DNA of 64,000 nt from Glaciimonas sp. PAMC28666 (GCF_016917355.1 NZ_CP070304.1:620001-684000), one strand, 5' to 3'; counted from the stretch's first letter, positions 46,763 through 56,634 are shown. The notes: generated by a model from the sequence alone, not told the origin. Program-made: numbers and translations.

Positions 46763-48310
46763 TCAGGCCGTAGTCACCGGAATGTTCGCCAGCGACGCCG
46801 ATTGTATCTTTGCCTGCCATTCTTTCGGTCCGGTATTGTGGACCGAAATACCGTTCGAATCGACGGCCACTGTCACTGGCATATCCTTGACATCAAACTC
46901 GTAAATCGCCTCCATCCCCATGTCTTCAAAACCTAGAACACGTGCCGATTTAATCGCCTTCGATACCAGGTATGCCGCACCGCCAACCGCCATCAGATAA
47001 GCCGACTTGTGTTTCTTGATCGATGCAATGGTTTCTGGGCCTCGTTCGGCCTTGCCAATCATCGATATCAAACCAGTTTGTTCGAGCATCATGTCGGTGA
47101 ACTTATCCATCCGCGTCGCCGTAGTCGGGCCTGCAGGGCCAACCGCTTCATCGCGGACCGGATCAACCGGGCCAACGTAATAGATGACACGATTGGTGAA
47201 GTCGACCGGCAGTTTTTCGCCGCGGGCCAGCATCTCCTGAATCCGCTTATGCGCCGCGTCACGACCGGTCAGCATTTTTCCATTTAGCAGCAGGGTCTGA
47301 CCCGGCTTCCAGGAGGCCACTTCTTCTTTCGTCAGCGTATCGAGATTGACCGATTTGGATCGTTCAGTGTCCGGGGTCCAGTGGACTTCTGGCCAGTCTG
47401 ACAGCGACGGCGGCTCCATGAACGAAGGACCGGAACCATCCAGCACAAAATGTCCGTGACGCGTCGCAGCACAGTTAGGAATCATCGCAACCGGTTTCGA
47501 TGCCGCATGCGTCGGATGCATCATGATCTTGACGTCCAGCACGGTGGTTAAACCGCCGAGTCCCTGCGCGCCGATACCAAGCGCATTCACTTTCTGGAAT
47601 AACTCGATGCGCAATTCTTCGGTTTTGTTTTGTGGGCCGCGCTTGAGCAGATCGTACATGTCGATGTCTTCCATCAACACCTGCTTTGCCATCAGCATCG
47701 CACGTTCTGCGGTGCCGCCGATACCAATTCCCAGCATCCCCGGAGGACACCAGCCTGCGCCCATGGTCGGAACAGTTTTCATGACCCAATCCACCAGCGA
47801 ATCGGAGGGATTGAGCATTACGAACTTGGTCTTGTTTTCAGAGCCGCCGCCTTTTGCAGCGATCTGAACGTCTATCGTATTGCCCTGAACCAGCTCCATA
47901 TGTACGACGGCTGGCGTATTGTCTTTGGTGTTCTTGCGTTCGAAATGCGGGTCGGCCACGATGGATGCGCGCAACACGTTGTCCGGGTGCAGATAACCGC
48001 GACGCACGCCTTCATTGACCGCATCGGTAATCGTGCCCTTGAAGCCTTCAAAGCGCACATCCATACCGATCTTCAAGAAAACATTCACGATTCCGGTATC
48101 CTGACAGATCGGACGCTTGCCTTCGGCACAAATGCGTGAATTGGTTAAAATTTGCGCGATGGCATCCTTTGCCGCCGGGCCTTGCTCCGCCTCGTAAGCG
48201 CGCGCCAGATGCTGAATGTAATCTGCTGGGTGATAGTAGCTGATGTATTGCAATGCGGCAGCTACCGATTCGATGAGATCTTCTTGCTTAATTGTGGTCG
48301 GAGTAGTCAT
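46763..48310 (-). CDS. fumA: Fumarate hydratase, class I (iron-sulfur)
   Basis: Converts fumarate to malate in the TCA cycle using an oxygen-sensitive 4Fe-4S cluster. 515 residues with both the alpha- and beta-domains in one chain. Cluster cysteines are in RPICQDTGIVNVF near residue 107, IPNCAATRHGHF and GAGWCPPGMLG; the C-terminal domain has VGPAGPTTATRMDKFTD and GKAERGPE. The ATG at 48310 (MTTPTTIKQED) is preferred over the longer frame from 48361. Single gene. Confidence 0.94.
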   Translation of the reverse strand: MTTPTTIKQEDLIESVAAALQYISYYHPADYIQHLARAYEAEQGPAAKDAIAQILTNSRICAEGKRPICQDTGIVNVFLKIGMDVRFEGFKGTITDAVNEGVRRGYLHPDNVLRASIVADPHFERKNTKDNTPAVVHMELVQGNTIDVQIAAKGGGSENKTKFVMLNPSDSLVDWVMKTVPTMGAGWCPPGMLGIGIGGTAERAMLMAKQVLMEDIDMYDLLKRGPQNKTEELRIELFQKVNALGIGAQGLGGLTTVLDVKIMMHPTHAASKPVAMIPNCAATRHGHFVLDGSGPSFMEPPSLSDWPEVHWTPDTERSKSVNLDTLTKEEVASWKPGQTLLLNGKMLTGRDAAHKRIQEMLARGEKLPVDFTNRVIYYVGPVDPVRDEAVGPAGPTTATRMDKFTDMMLEQTGLISMIGKAERGPETIASIKKHKSAYLMAVGGAAYLVSKAIKSARVLGFEDMGMEAIYEFDVKDMPVTVAVDSNGISVHNTGPKEWQAKIQSASLANIPVTTA

Positions 48311-48551
48311 AGCGTATCTCTGTAAATCCTCGGGAAAGGTCTCAGTAAAATTAACAAACAATAAATCGAATCTGCAATTAGCTGCTGCCTATATTGGCGC
48401 GCTACTTTTTAAGAACTTTAATACTGAACATCCACGCCGGGCATTCGCATAAGAACTTACGTGCCGATTGGTGCTGGCTATTTCGCCTCAGTTGGAACCT
48501 TTGATATCAGGTCGAAAAGAAGCCAAAAATCAACCAACATTCAAGCCTATC

Positions 48552-49175
48552 TTAATGCCCATCGCCCTGCATCCGCTGGCTCTGTTGGGTCGCGGTCATA
48601 ATCCGATCACACCACGCAATCGCCAGAGCTGACAACAGGAACGTTATATGGATGCCGGTCTGCGCCAATAATGTCTTCGTATCGTAAGCACTCGCGTTAA
48701 TAAACGTTTTCAGTAAATGGATGGAAGAAATCCCAATGATTGCCATCGCCAGCTTAACCTTCAAGACCGATGCATTAACGTGCGATAGCCACTCCGGTTG
48801 ATCAGGATGGTCTTCAAGATTCATGCGTGACACAAAAGTTTCGTATCCGCCTACGATCACCATAATCAACAGATTGGAAATCATCACCACATCGATGAGA
48901 CCCAAAGTCACCAGCATGATGGTCGATTCGGTCAGCTTGGTCGGGCGTATCGCGCCATCGATGGTAACCGCGTCAAGGATATGCTGCAGCGAAGACGCAT
49001 TACCGAAGATGGCCCCGATCAAATCAGATAATTCAACCCAAAAATGGAACACATACACGCATTGCGCCAGAATCAGTCCCAAATACAGCGGCAATTGCAG
49101 CCAGCGGCTCATAAAAATGATGTTCGGGAGGGTGCCAATCGGCTTTTTTACTGCGGGCGTTGAATTGTTGATCAT
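48552..49175 (-). CDS. UPF0114 (YqhA/TIGR00645) family membrane protein
   Basis: Inner-membrane protein of 207 residues with four hydrophobic segments. Family marks: [20 protein letters not shown] near residues 21-40, [21 protein letters not shown] in the middle and [10 protein letters not shown]; the charged loop [15 protein letters not shown] is conserved. Function unknown. It stands between fumarase and acs. Confidence 0.9.
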   Translation of the reverse strand: MINNSTPAVKKPIGTLPNIIFMSRWLQLPLYLGLILAQCVYVFHFWVELSDLIGAIFGNASSLQHILDAVTIDGAIRPTKLTESTIMLVTLGLIDVVMISNLLIMVIVGGYETFVSRMNLEDHPDQPEWLSHVNASVLKVKLAMAIIGISSIHLLKTFINASAYDTKTLLAQTGIHITFLLSALAIAWCDRIMTATQQSQRMQGDGH

Positions 49176-49616
49176 GGTGTTCTGAAGTGTGAAAAGTGCG
49201 ACTGCGCTATTTTACACGTCCTGCGTGACCAAAATAGGACTAAGGCGGGTTTGCCGAAACTGCTGACTAAAAACCGTTTAAACGCCCACATCAATGCGCT
49301 GTTTTCGTCCCCGTTTAAGGCTACACTTAGCGTAATCTATTGGGTCAAAACCATTGTTTATTGTCAAATTGGAATGCAAAAATCTATTATTTCTCTAAAG
49401 AAATTTAATGACTGCTTTTGTAATATTTTTAATCTCGCTTTAAATACTGTTGATAGCTTGGATTGATGATCAAAGTAGATAAACGCAGCGGATATCCGTA
49501 CTGCCAGGCACCCAGCAAATGTAACCAAAGACCTTATGTAAGGCTTGAGTAAGAGTAAAAGCCTACTTTCTGACATCAATTATTTCACCCTATTTCTAAT
49601 AGCAGGAGACGATGTA
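49176..49616. other. Gap between UPF0114 gene and acs
   Basis: 441 bp that must hold the acs promoter. The stretch is AT-rich from 49300 on. I see no clear operator or terminator, and the small open frames there (49251-49466) have no supporting features. Confidence 0.45.
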
Positions 49617-51599
49617 ATGGCTAATATCGAAACTTTATCCCACGAAACTCGCATTTTTCCGCCACCGGCAGGATTTGCCGAGACCGCCGCGATTTCGGGC
49701 ATGGACGCCTACAACGCACTATGCGACGAAGCAGCTTCCGACTACGACGGATTTTGGGGCCGACTCGCCCGTGAAAATTTGACCTGGCACAAACCGTTTA
49801 CAACGGTGTTGGATGAAACCAACGCTCCGTTCTATAAATGGTTTGAAGACGGTCTGCTCAACGTTTCGTATAATTGCCTCGACGTTCACCTCAAAAATGG
49901 TAATGCCGACAAAGTCGCGATCGTTTTTGAGAACGACGGCGCCGATGTTACCAAAGTCACCTATCAACAGCTCTACGAAAAAGTTTGCAAGTTTGCCAAC
50001 GGCCTCAAATCATTAGGCATCAAAAAAGGTGACCGCGTTGTCATCTACATGCCGATGTCGGTGGAAGGCGTCGTTGCCATGCAAGCTTGCGCACGAATCG
50101 GTGCTACGCACTCAGTCGTGTTTGGTGGCTTTTCTGCAAAATCATTACAAGAACGCATTATCGATGCCGGCGCAGTAGCCGTCATCACCTCTGACGAACA
50201 AGTGCGCGGCGGCAAGCGCCTGCCATTGAAAGCCATCGTCGACGAAGCGCTGGCCCTCGGCGGTTGCGAATGCATCAAAAACGTCATCGTCTATCAACGC
50301 ACTGGCGGCGACGTCAAATTCACCCCCGGCTTCGATCTCTGGATGCATAAATTGGTCGCAGATCAACCAGAAGATTGCGAGCCGGAATGGGTCAGCGCAG
50401 AACATCCACTGTTCATCCTATATACGTCCGGTTCAACTGGCACCCCAAAGGGCGTTCAGCATTCGTCAGGCGGCTACCTGTTGTGGGCGGCATTGACCAT
50501 GAAATGGACTTTCGACATCAAACCCAATGATGTCTATTGGTGCACCGCCGATATCGGCTGGATCACAGGCCACACCTATATCGCATACGGTCCAACTGCG
50601 GTGGGCGCCACGCAGATCATATTTGAAGGCATTCCGACATATCCGAATGCGGGTCGCTTCTGGGACATGATCCAACGCCACAAAGCCACCATTTTTTATA
50701 CAGCACCAACAGCGATTCGCTCGCTGATAAAAGCCGCGGATGCCGATGAAAAGATCCATCCGTCCCAATACGACTTATCTTCGCTGCGCTTGCTAGGCTC
50801 CGTCGGTGAACCGATCAATCCAGAAGCCTGGATGTGGTATCACAAACATATCGGCGCCGAACGTTGCCCAATCGTAGACACGTTTTGGCAAACCGAAACC
50901 GGTGGCCACATGATCACTCCGTTACCAGGCGCCACACCATTGGTGCCAGGATCGTGCACGCTGCCGCTGCCAGGCATCCAAGCAGCGATTGTCGATGAGA
51001 CAGGGCACGATTTGCCAAACGGCCAAGGCGGCATTCTCGTGGTAAAACGGCCATGGCCCGCCATGATCCGGAACATCTGGAACAACCCGGAACGTTTCAA
51101 AAGCACGTATTTCCCGCCAGAGTTCGGCGGCACTTTATACCTTGCTGGCGATGGCGCAGTCCGCAACAAAGATACCGGCTATTTCACTATCACAGGCCGT
51201 ATCGATGACGTGCTCAACGTATCCGGTCATCGCATGGGCACCATGGAAATCGAATCGGCGCTGGTCGCCAACCCAATGGTGGCCGAGGCCGCGGTGGTTG
51301 GAAGACCGGATGAGACCACCGGCGAAGCCATTTGCGCCTTCGTCGTGCTCAAACGCAGCCGCCCAACCGGCGACGAAGCCAAACAAATTGCCAAAGAACT
51401 GCGTGACTGGGTCGCCAAAGAAATCGGACCAATCGCCAAACCGAAAGAAATCCGATTCGGTGACAACTTACCAAAAACCCGCTCCGGCAAGATCATGCGT
51501 CGCTTGCTACGCATACTCGCCAAGGGTGAAGAAATCACGCAAGACATCTCAACTCTCGAAAATCCAGGCATTCTGGATCAATTGAAAGAGGCGCAATAA
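49617..51599 (+). CDS. acs: Acetyl-coenzyme A synthetase
   Basis: Activates acetate to acetyl-CoA through an acetyl-adenylate. 660 residues. ATP-binding motif [53 protein letters not shown], the hinge [16 protein letters not shown] and the C-terminal [10 protein letters not shown] with the regulatory Lys that is acetylated in Acs are all intact. ATG at 49617 has an AGGAGA ribosome site; the ORF extension to 49545 is non-coding. Followed by a terminator hairpin. Confidence 0.96.
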   Translation: MANIETLSHETRIFPPPAGFAETAAISGMDAYNALCDEAASDYDGFWGRLARENLTWHKPFTTVLDETNAPFYKWFEDGLLNVSYNCLDVHLKNGNADKVAIVFENDGADVTKVTYQQLYEKVCKFANGLKSLGIKKGDRVVIYMPMSVEGVVAMQACARIGATHSVVFGGFSAKSLQERIIDAGAVAVITSDEQVRGGKRLPLKAIVDEALALGGCECIKNVIVYQRTGGDVKFTPGFDLWMHKLVADQPEDCEPEWVSAEHPLFILYTSGSTGTPKGVQHSSGGYLLWAALTMKWTFDIKPNDVYWCTADIGWITGHTYIAYGPTAVGATQIIFEGIPTYPNAGRFWDMIQRHKATIFYTAPTAIRSLIKAADADEKIHPSQYDLSSLRLLGSVGEPINPEAWMWYHKHIGAERCPIVDTFWQTETGGHMITPLPGATPLVPGSCTLPLPGIQAAIVDETGHDLPNGQGGILVVKRPWPAMIRNIWNNPERFKSTYFPPEFGGTLYLAGDGAVRNKDTGYFTITGRIDDVLNVSGHRMGTMEIESALVANPMVAEAAVVGRPDETTGEAICAFVVLKRSRPTGDEAKQIAKELRDWVAKEIGPIAKPKEIRFGDNLPKTRSGKIMRRLLRILAKGEEITQDISTLENPGILDQLKEAQ

Positions 51600-51645
51600 G
51601 TCATTTCGGAGAGGTCTGGTCCAGAATGACTGATAGCCGAGTTTG

Positions 51646-51672
51646 CAAGGCGAATGCAGTTTTCGCCTTGTT
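51646..51672 (+). terminator. Terminator after acs
   Basis: Stem CAAGGCGAA / TTCGCCTTG with a short loop and trailing TT, 47 bp beyond the acs stop. An earlier weak hairpin AGTCATT / AATGACT surrounds the stop region. Confidence 0.65.
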
Positions 51673-51870
51673 AAAGTTGGCGTTCCGAGACAATGCTTAG
51701 AAATACACGTATAAATCCCGGTAGGAATGCGACGTGCAGTGAGCTAAACCATCGAATCATCATTCTTTAATATCGAAACTAGCCCATAACCGAAAATATT
51801 GTTATAATCTGCGGCTTCGCGAAACACGGCTTTAGTAAATTCAAGCTAGTCAGCGGATAGTAGCAAAACA

Positions 51871-51961
51871 GGAGAGATGGATGAGTGGTTTAAGTCGCAC
51901 GCCTGGAAAGCGTGTGTAGGTTCATAGCCTACCGGGGGTTCGAATCCCCCTTTCTCCGCCA
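51871..51961 (+). tRNA. tRNA-Ser(GGA)
   Basis: A 91-nt class II tRNA with long variable arm and encoded CCA. Acceptor GGAGAGA pairs with TTTCTCC; anticodon loop CTGGAAA gives GGA (serine); T-arm GGTTCGAATC. It is the probable integration site of the prophage that starts directly downstream. Confidence 0.95.
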
Positions 51962-51994
51962 GAACAGTGTCTTAAGATGTCCAAAGTAGTCCAG

Positions 51995-52031
51995 AAACCC
52001 GCCTCCGCCATAGTGCAGACGCGGGTTTTTT
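51995..52031 (+). terminator. Terminator after tRNA-Ser
   Basis: Stem AAACCCGC / GCGGGTTT with a T6 run. It lies just inside the prophage side of the junction, 34 bp past the tRNA. Confidence 0.85.
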
Positions 52032-52073
52032 GTCGCTTACGGTCCAACGTTGTCCATTTACATCCACGTTTTT

Positions 52074-52124
52074 TGCATCCATACTTGAGCACATGGATGC
52101 ACTATAAAAACAGACATGGATGCA
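52074..52124 (+). promoter_or_regulatory. Repeated operator-like motif at the integrase promoter
   Basis: ACATGGATGCA occurs at 52091-52101 and 52114-52124, with an inverted TGCATCCAT at 52074-52082. A TATAAA -10-like element (52103-52108) lies between the two direct copies, which sit 2 bp before the integrase ATG. The layout fits control of integrase expression by a phage repressor or by the integrase itself. Confidence 0.5.
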
Positions 52125-52126
52125 AG

Positions 52127-53389
52127 ATGCCTAAATTAGCTACCCCGCTCACTGATATTCAAGTCAGAACCGCCAAACCAAAGGATAAGTCCTACACCTT
52201 GGCAGACGGCGGCGGCATGTACTTAGAAGTTACCCCGTCTGGATCTAAGATATGGCGCATGGCTTACCGGCAACCTAATGGTAAAAACACCAGACTCACG
52301 TTTGGCGCATATCCAACGGTGACACTTGTGGCGGCCAGAAAGAAACGTGACGAGGCCAGAGCACTTAAGGAAGCGGGGACCGACCCGGCGCAAGCACGTC
52401 GAATCGACAAGATAACCAAGGGGACCGCGAGCGCAAATACATTTGAAGCAATAGCACGCGAATGGCACGCAAACAAGTCCGATACCTGGAAAGAGCGAAC
52501 AGCCGACAATATTTTGCATCGGCTGGAAGTAGACGTTTTCCCATTAATTGGTAAACAACCCATCGCTGGTATCAAAGCTCCGATCATGTTGGATGTATTG
52601 CGGCAGATCGAAAAGCGAGGCGCGTTGGAGATGGCAAAGCGGCAAGGACAAGTGTGTGGCCAGATTTTCCGCTATGCAATTGCGACAGGTGTGGCCGATA
52701 ACGATCCATTACCCAGCTTAAAGGGCGCTCTTAAGCAGACGATGAACGGGCACCATGCCGCGATCACGCCAGATGAACTACCGGCATTTATCCGCGCCTT
52801 TGAAAAGATCGAAGGCCACATGTTCATTGGGACAAGGGTTATGTTCCGATTAATGATGATGACCTTTGTAAGAACCAGCGAACTGATCGAAACGCCTTGG
52901 TCTGAAATTGATTTAGAAAACGAAGAATGGGTAATTGACTGGCACCGAATGAAGCAAGGAAAAAAGAAGGTTAATCCGCGTAAAGTAGATCACCATGTAT
53001 TTCTTCCTGCCCAAGGCTGGCTGCTATTGCGAGAACTTCACCAATACACCGGTGGCGGCAAGCATCTTTTTCCTAATCAACGTGATCCAACGAAGCCAAC
53101 AAGCAACGGTGCAATTCTCGCAGCACTCAAACGCATGGATTACGCCGGTAAGCATACCGGCCACGGCTTTAGATCGCTTGCCATGGGGGTGATTAAAGAA
53201 CGTCTGGGCTATAGGCATGAGGTAGTAGACCGTCAGCTATCACATGCTTCAGGGGATGCATACGGTGAGGCCTATGACCGCGCAATGTTTCTTGATGAGC
53301 GCAAAATTATGATGCAGAGGTATGCTGATTATCTTGAAACTGTGGCAGGCGGAAAGGTCATTCCGGGGAAGTTTGGGCGGACGGCGTAA
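52127..53389 (+). CDS. P4-type tyrosine integrase (DUF4102 + catalytic domain)
   Basis: Site-specific recombinase of 420 residues that integrates the prophage at tRNA-Ser. The N-terminal DUF4102 arm-binding domain (LTDIQVRTAKPKDKSYTLAD, GGGMYLEV, GSKIWRMAYR) is followed by a SAM-like core-binding domain (AREWHANKSDTWKERT) and the catalytic domain: Arg I in MTFVRTSELIETPW, HxxR in HGFRSLAMG, the second His in RQLSHAS and the nucleophile Tyr in GEAYDRAMFLDERKIMMQ. All look intact. The ATG at 52127 (MPKLATPLTD) is preferred; the upstream open frame to 51977 runs through the tRNA terminator. It is the only plus-strand gene of the prophage part seen here. Confidence 0.94.
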   Translation: MPKLATPLTDIQVRTAKPKDKSYTLADGGGMYLEVTPSGSKIWRMAYRQPNGKNTRLTFGAYPTVTLVAARKKRDEARALKEAGTDPAQARRIDKITKGTASANTFEAIAREWHANKSDTWKERTADNILHRLEVDVFPLIGKQPIAGIKAPIMLDVLRQIEKRGALEMAKRQGQVCGQIFRYAIATGVADNDPLPSLKGALKQTMNGHHAAITPDELPAFIRAFEKIEGHMFIGTRVMFRLMMMTFVRTSELIETPWSEIDLENEEWVIDWHRMKQGKKKVNPRKVDHHVFLPAQGWLLLRELHQYTGGGKHLFPNQRDPTKPTSNGAILAALKRMDYAGKHTGHGFRSLAMGVIKERLGYRHEVVDRQLSHASGDAYGEAYDRAMFLDERKIMMQRYADYLETVAGGKVIPGKFGRTA

Positions 53390-53540
53390 TGTTTGGGTGC
53401 TTTCGTTGTGTCGTCGCAGCATAACGGCGGCATAAGAGCAACACTTCCTCGGCAGATCCCGGTCACGCTTATCAGAATTTCCAGAAAACACGTGGCTATT
53501 GCCATTCTAATCAGTTCGGATAACGGAAAAATAGACGTTA

Positions 53541-53562
53541 AAAAGCCTGCAAGGGGCAGGCT
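53541..53562 (-). terminator. Terminator of the two-gene nucleotidyltransferase cassette
   Basis: Stem AGCCTGC / GCAGGCT with a T-run on the minus strand, 10 bp past the stop of the 53572 gene. Confidence 0.8.
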
Positions 53563-53571
53563 AGGTAAAAT

Positions 53572-54492
53572 TTACATCCGTTCTAATAGGAAGTGTTTGA
53601 AGACGTAACTTTTACTGAGGCTATCGAAATAGCGATTGGTTTCGACCTTCAAATTGACTGCTTGATGAAGATGTAGATCAAGTACCATTGAGGTCTGTTG
53701 GAGCGCAAAGCGTATTTTTACTTTTCCTTCATTTGTGCGGAGCTCTAATCGTCCAACATCATGAATGCCGGAAATTTCTCCCGTAAGATTTTCTACATAG
53801 GACTCTGGCTCAGTAATAGTTTCCAGCAAGCTCTTAACGCGAAGAATTTCGTCGGTACTTCCGTCCCAGGAGTATTTATTGCCTGGCGAGTCCCAGTGCC
53901 ACTCAGCAGCCATTCCATGTGCCTGCATGGTTGCTAGCATTTCATCTAACTTACGAGCTGACTTTAAGCCAACCGCATCTACTGCATCGTAAAAATCTTC
54001 GCTTTTAACAGTCAATAGTTTGAATATTTGGAGAAGGGTTTGCTGAAGGAGTGACTGCCCAGTTAGGTCAGGGTGTACGTTCCCGGTTATATATAGCTTA
54101 GTGGACCCGTAGGCAAGGGCTCCCAGCCGAAGGTCAAGCAGAGCGCTGATACTTTTATCTACTTTGTGTCGTGCCACTTTACCAAAATGAAGTCTGTGGG
54201 CAGCATGCTTAAATGTGGCCGATAACGGCCCTGCCAATTTGGCGAGAGTATCTAGGCGAATAGTTCCATCTGATACCTCTTCACCAAAAAGCCTTACTTC
54301 AAACAGCTCCTGGAGCTGCTCAGCTTGGGCCAAATTACATTCATGCTTAGCATCGGAAACATATACCTCATACGCCTCAGCAAAAAACTGAGCGCCAACA
54401 TCATCGGGATTTTGACGCAGCAACTCTCTCTGACTTTCGGCGGCAGCCTGGAAGCCGGTCAGTCGTTCAGTGTAGAAAGTTAGGTTATCCAT
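53572..54492 (-). CDS. Unknown partner protein of the nucleotidyltransferase-like gene
   Basis: 306 residues, soluble, no signal peptide. I recognise no family. The N-terminal 100 residues are helical and Glu/Gln-rich (FQAAAESQRELLRQNPDD, HECNLAQAEQLQELFEVRLF); the middle has TIRLDTLAKLAGPLSATFKH and LRLGALAYGSTKLYITGN; the C-terminal half mixes beta-strand-like segments (RLELRTNEGKVKIRFALQQ). Its ATG overlaps the stop of the upstream gene by 8 bp (ATGGATAA), so the pair is coupled and probably acts together. It ends in a good terminator. Such two-gene cassettes beside a prophage integrase are often cargo for defence against other phages; for this one, that is inference. Confidence 0.75.
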   Translation of the reverse strand: MDNLTFYTERLTGFQAAAESQRELLRQNPDDVGAQFFAEAYEVYVSDAKHECNLAQAEQLQELFEVRLFGEEVSDGTIRLDTLAKLAGPLSATFKHAAHRLHFGKVARHKVDKSISALLDLRLGALAYGSTKLYITGNVHPDLTGQSLLQQTLLQIFKLLTVKSEDFYDAVDAVGLKSARKLDEMLATMQAHGMAAEWHWDSPGNKYSWDGSTDEILRVKSLLETITEPESYVENLTGEISGIHDVGRLELRTNEGKVKIRFALQQTSMVLDLHLHQAVNLKVETNRYFDSLSKSYVFKHFLLERM

Positions 54493-54937
54493 ATTGGACG
54501 CTCACAAAGCCTTTAGCAGTGATGGAATCATGGCAAAATCCAAAGACTCCTCGCCAGTACATGCGCCGATTAGGGTCATCGGCAGATTCGATAAAAAAGT
54601 CCGTAAGGTAACGGAGTTTCGTTGAGTCGCGGTCACGCAAAGTTTTCAAATAATCTCGTTCTTTCGCGCTCATTGCGCTCAAAACACTTTGTCGGATAAA
54701 CACAGATGCGTCAACATCATCCGGACCAACTTTTGTTGTCAAAATAGACCCATTAATATACCACTCACATCTTGGTACTATCGCCGTAACAGTATCATGA
54801 AGCAGGCGAAAGCGCCTCCAAACTTCTTGTCGACGAATGTCCGCTGAAAATGGTTTGACCGCAATGCCTTCAACTTGTTGCATTGTTTGTTCATGGATGC
54901 CCGGCGAATACAATGACGGGAAATCGATTTTTCGCAA
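54485..54937 (-). CDS. Nucleotidyltransferase-like protein (DUF6932-like)
   Basis: 150 residues. The segment from residue 58 holds EWYINGSILTTKVGPDDVD: Gly-Ser at 63-64 and Asp-Val-Asp at 74-76, i.e. GSx9DxD, the metal-binding signature of minimal nucleotidyltransferases. The N-terminal SPGIHEQTM and the overall length resemble DUF6932, a family I recall only loosely. A possible third acidic residue is Asp113 (LTDFFIES). MNT-type enzymes can act as antitoxins that modify a HEPN partner, but the partner here lacks an evident Rx4-6H motif. First gene of a coupled pair. Confidence 0.72.
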   Translation of the reverse strand: MRKIDFPSLYSPGIHEQTMQQVEGIAVKPFSADIRRQEVWRRFRLLHDTVTAIVPRCEWYINGSILTTKVGPDDVDASVFIRQSVLSAMSAKERDYLKTLRDRDSTKLRYLTDFFIESADDPNRRMYWRGVFGFCHDSITAKGFVSVQYG

Positions 54938-55058
54938 TATATGCTCCCTGATGCGTTCTAATTTTTATGATTTTGTGTGTACCTAACGAGACACGCAGGC
55001 TATTCTTGCAAGTACAATCCCGGTGCCGTTTCGCCATGGTAAATATCGGTTATCTGAG
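54938..55058. other. Promoter side of the nucleotidyltransferase cassette
   Basis: AT-rich stretch (54950-54980) immediately before the cassette, likely holding its promoter. The far part overlaps the degraded tail of the DUF3761-like pseudogene. No operator is recognisable. Confidence 0.4.
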
Positions 55059-55351
55059 CTACATAGTCACAACATGATGTCCTGAGCACGTTCCGCTATG
55101 GGTGTTTACTAAAACTGTAACTGCCATCTCTGCATTGAGCGCTGGCATTGGGCGGGCTTTGCCGGACTTACTTTTTGACGGCGAGTGTACGATCTGACCA
55201 TTCTTGTTGGTGTAGTGTTGGCGTGATGTCAATTCGGACTCATTTGGCTCTACGCTTTGCGTGTAGGCATCAGGGGTGACTGCTTAGCCTGGGCCGAGGC
55301 ATGAAAACACATCGCGGCGATAAGCAACAGCTGGACGAAGAATGTTCTCAT
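55059..55351 (-). pseudogene. Degraded DUF3761-like secreted protein
   Basis: The ATG at 55351 opens a good signal peptide (MRTFFVQLLLIAAMCFHASA) and stops after 33 codons. In the next frame the text continues as NESELTSRQHYTNKNGQIVH and SPSKSKSGKA, then a second shift gives NASAQCRDGSYSFSKH, and a third returns to HSGTCSGH. These are the blocks of DUF3761 secreted proteins in their normal order, so at least two or three frameshifts have broken the gene. Function of the family is unknown. None of the pieces is long enough to appear as an ordinary gene. Confidence 0.7.
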
Positions 55352-55683
55352 TTGATGGGCCAGAAATTTTGGTAGGTACCGCCCTATCATCCCAATAAAA
55401 GTTGCCATTAATCCTACGAATACCTATATTTCCCGACATTGCAAGCTATGCGGTGCCACCGGCAGATAAGCTAATTTTGACCATGCTAGCCGCCGTCGCT
55501 GAAAATGGAACGTAATCTATTGGTTGGCGGCGGGTTTGGATATAGTGCAAATTTTGAGCTATTAACTACACCGATGTTATGAGACTGACCGAGCAAACAA
55601 TCCACAAGTAATCATTTCGGCCGCCACCTCGGAGATGAGGGGGTCGCGTAACATTGCGTTAAGGTGCCTGCAGTATTGCTGCG
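55352..55683. other. Gap between DUF3761-like remnant and Rap1a/Tai gene
   Basis: 332 bp with no supported gene, site or repeat that I can name. Confidence 0.4.
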
Positions 55684-56037
55684 TCACCTCCGCTTCGGAC
55701 ATGGGAATGCACCTTTTAGCGCCTCCATAACGAGATTACTTCCCTTCTCACCCCACCGCGCCGGTCTTGCGGCTATATAATTCTTCGTGATTGCCAAAAG
55801 CTGGGCTACGCTCGCTTTATTAAGACTGCAAAACGCATAGCCGTCGAGGGAATCATTAATTCCTGCTATGTACCCCAGTAGCAATATGCGCCTCTGGTCA
55901 TCATTTTGTTGCCCTCTATTTTGCACAACACGATCATCAGATTCAACCCATTCCATGATGTTACTTCCTGTAAAAAAACCTGCGTTCGCCTGTCCAAATA
56001 CCCCGATCATTGCCGCGATCGCCAACATCTTTTTCAT
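55684..56037 (-). CDS. Rap1a/Tai-like small secreted protein
   Basis: 117 residues with a cleavable signal peptide (cut near ANAGF, residue 19). The mature part has the Rap1a/Tai layout: GYIAGINDSLDGYAFC, a VAQLLAITKNYIAARPARWG helix, and the ending LVMEALKGAFPC, with two conserved cysteines able to form a disulfide. Rap1a proteins of Serratia are periplasmic immunity proteins against type VI amidase effectors; many phage-borne relatives have no known partner. No such effector is in view, so the role is open. Part of a row of small minus-strand genes in the prophage. Confidence 0.75.
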   Translation of the reverse strand: MKKMLAIAAMIGVFGQANAGFFTGSNIMEWVESDDRVVQNRGQQNDDQRRILLLGYIAGINDSLDGYAFCSLNKASVAQLLAITKNYIAARPARWGEKGSNLVMEALKGAFPCPKRR

Positions 56038-56154
56038 TGCCCACTTCCTCCGATCTTAATATATCCCCAAATATCATCCGACGTTATTTTTTAATATTAT
56101 TTTCAAACATTTTTATTCATCCTCTTTGCAAAACGCTAATGAGTGATGGGGCAC

Positions 56155-56553
56155 TTAATCTGGAGCTGCACACTTTTGGTTCAATAAAAAATTCGCCGTG
56201 CGAGACTCGGGAAGATACCTCCCTTTCCTTAATTTTAAGCTGAAGCTTGACCATATCTCACACGATCTATTTCTCTCAATAGGCTCATTCAGCGTGAAAT
56301 CAAAGAACTTATCGCCCCTCTGATACATAAATGACCCATCGTTTATATCGGAATTGTCAGGCTCGGAAACGACTATATATTTAACCGTGAGACCGAGGCG
56401 ATTCAAGGCATAGCCCAAACTTTCGTCGCCGACAGGAATTGAGCCAATGAGATCGTAGATACCCTTTGTTGATTTTATTTCCCTAAAATTTTTACTGGCT
56501 ATTGCCTGCGTGCTGAGCGCCAAGAGGGCCGCAACCATCGCTACTCTCTTCAT
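56155..56553 (-). CDS. Hypothetical secreted protein
   Basis: 132 residues with a signal peptide (MKRVAMVAALLALSTQAIA) and a short beta-rich mature part containing two cysteines (RSCEIW and LNQKCAAPD). No family recognised. Same orientation and type as its neighbours, so probably part of the prophage's accessory set. Confidence 0.6.
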   Translation of the reverse strand: MKRVAMVAALLALSTQAIASKNFREIKSTKGIYDLIGSIPVGDESLGYALNRLGLTVKYIVVSEPDNSDINDGSFMYQRGDKFFDFTLNEPIERNRSCEIWSSFSLKLRKGRYLPESRTANFLLNQKCAAPD

Positions 56554-56634
56554 TCCTATAAATCTCCGCGCAAATACTACATATTTTTATTTTATAATTT
56601 GAGACGCTTCTGGTCATGCTAAGACTGCAATCGC

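Noticed and set aside
49251-49466. 71-codon ORF before acs
   Set aside because: Occupies the AT-rich promoter side of acs without a ribosome site.
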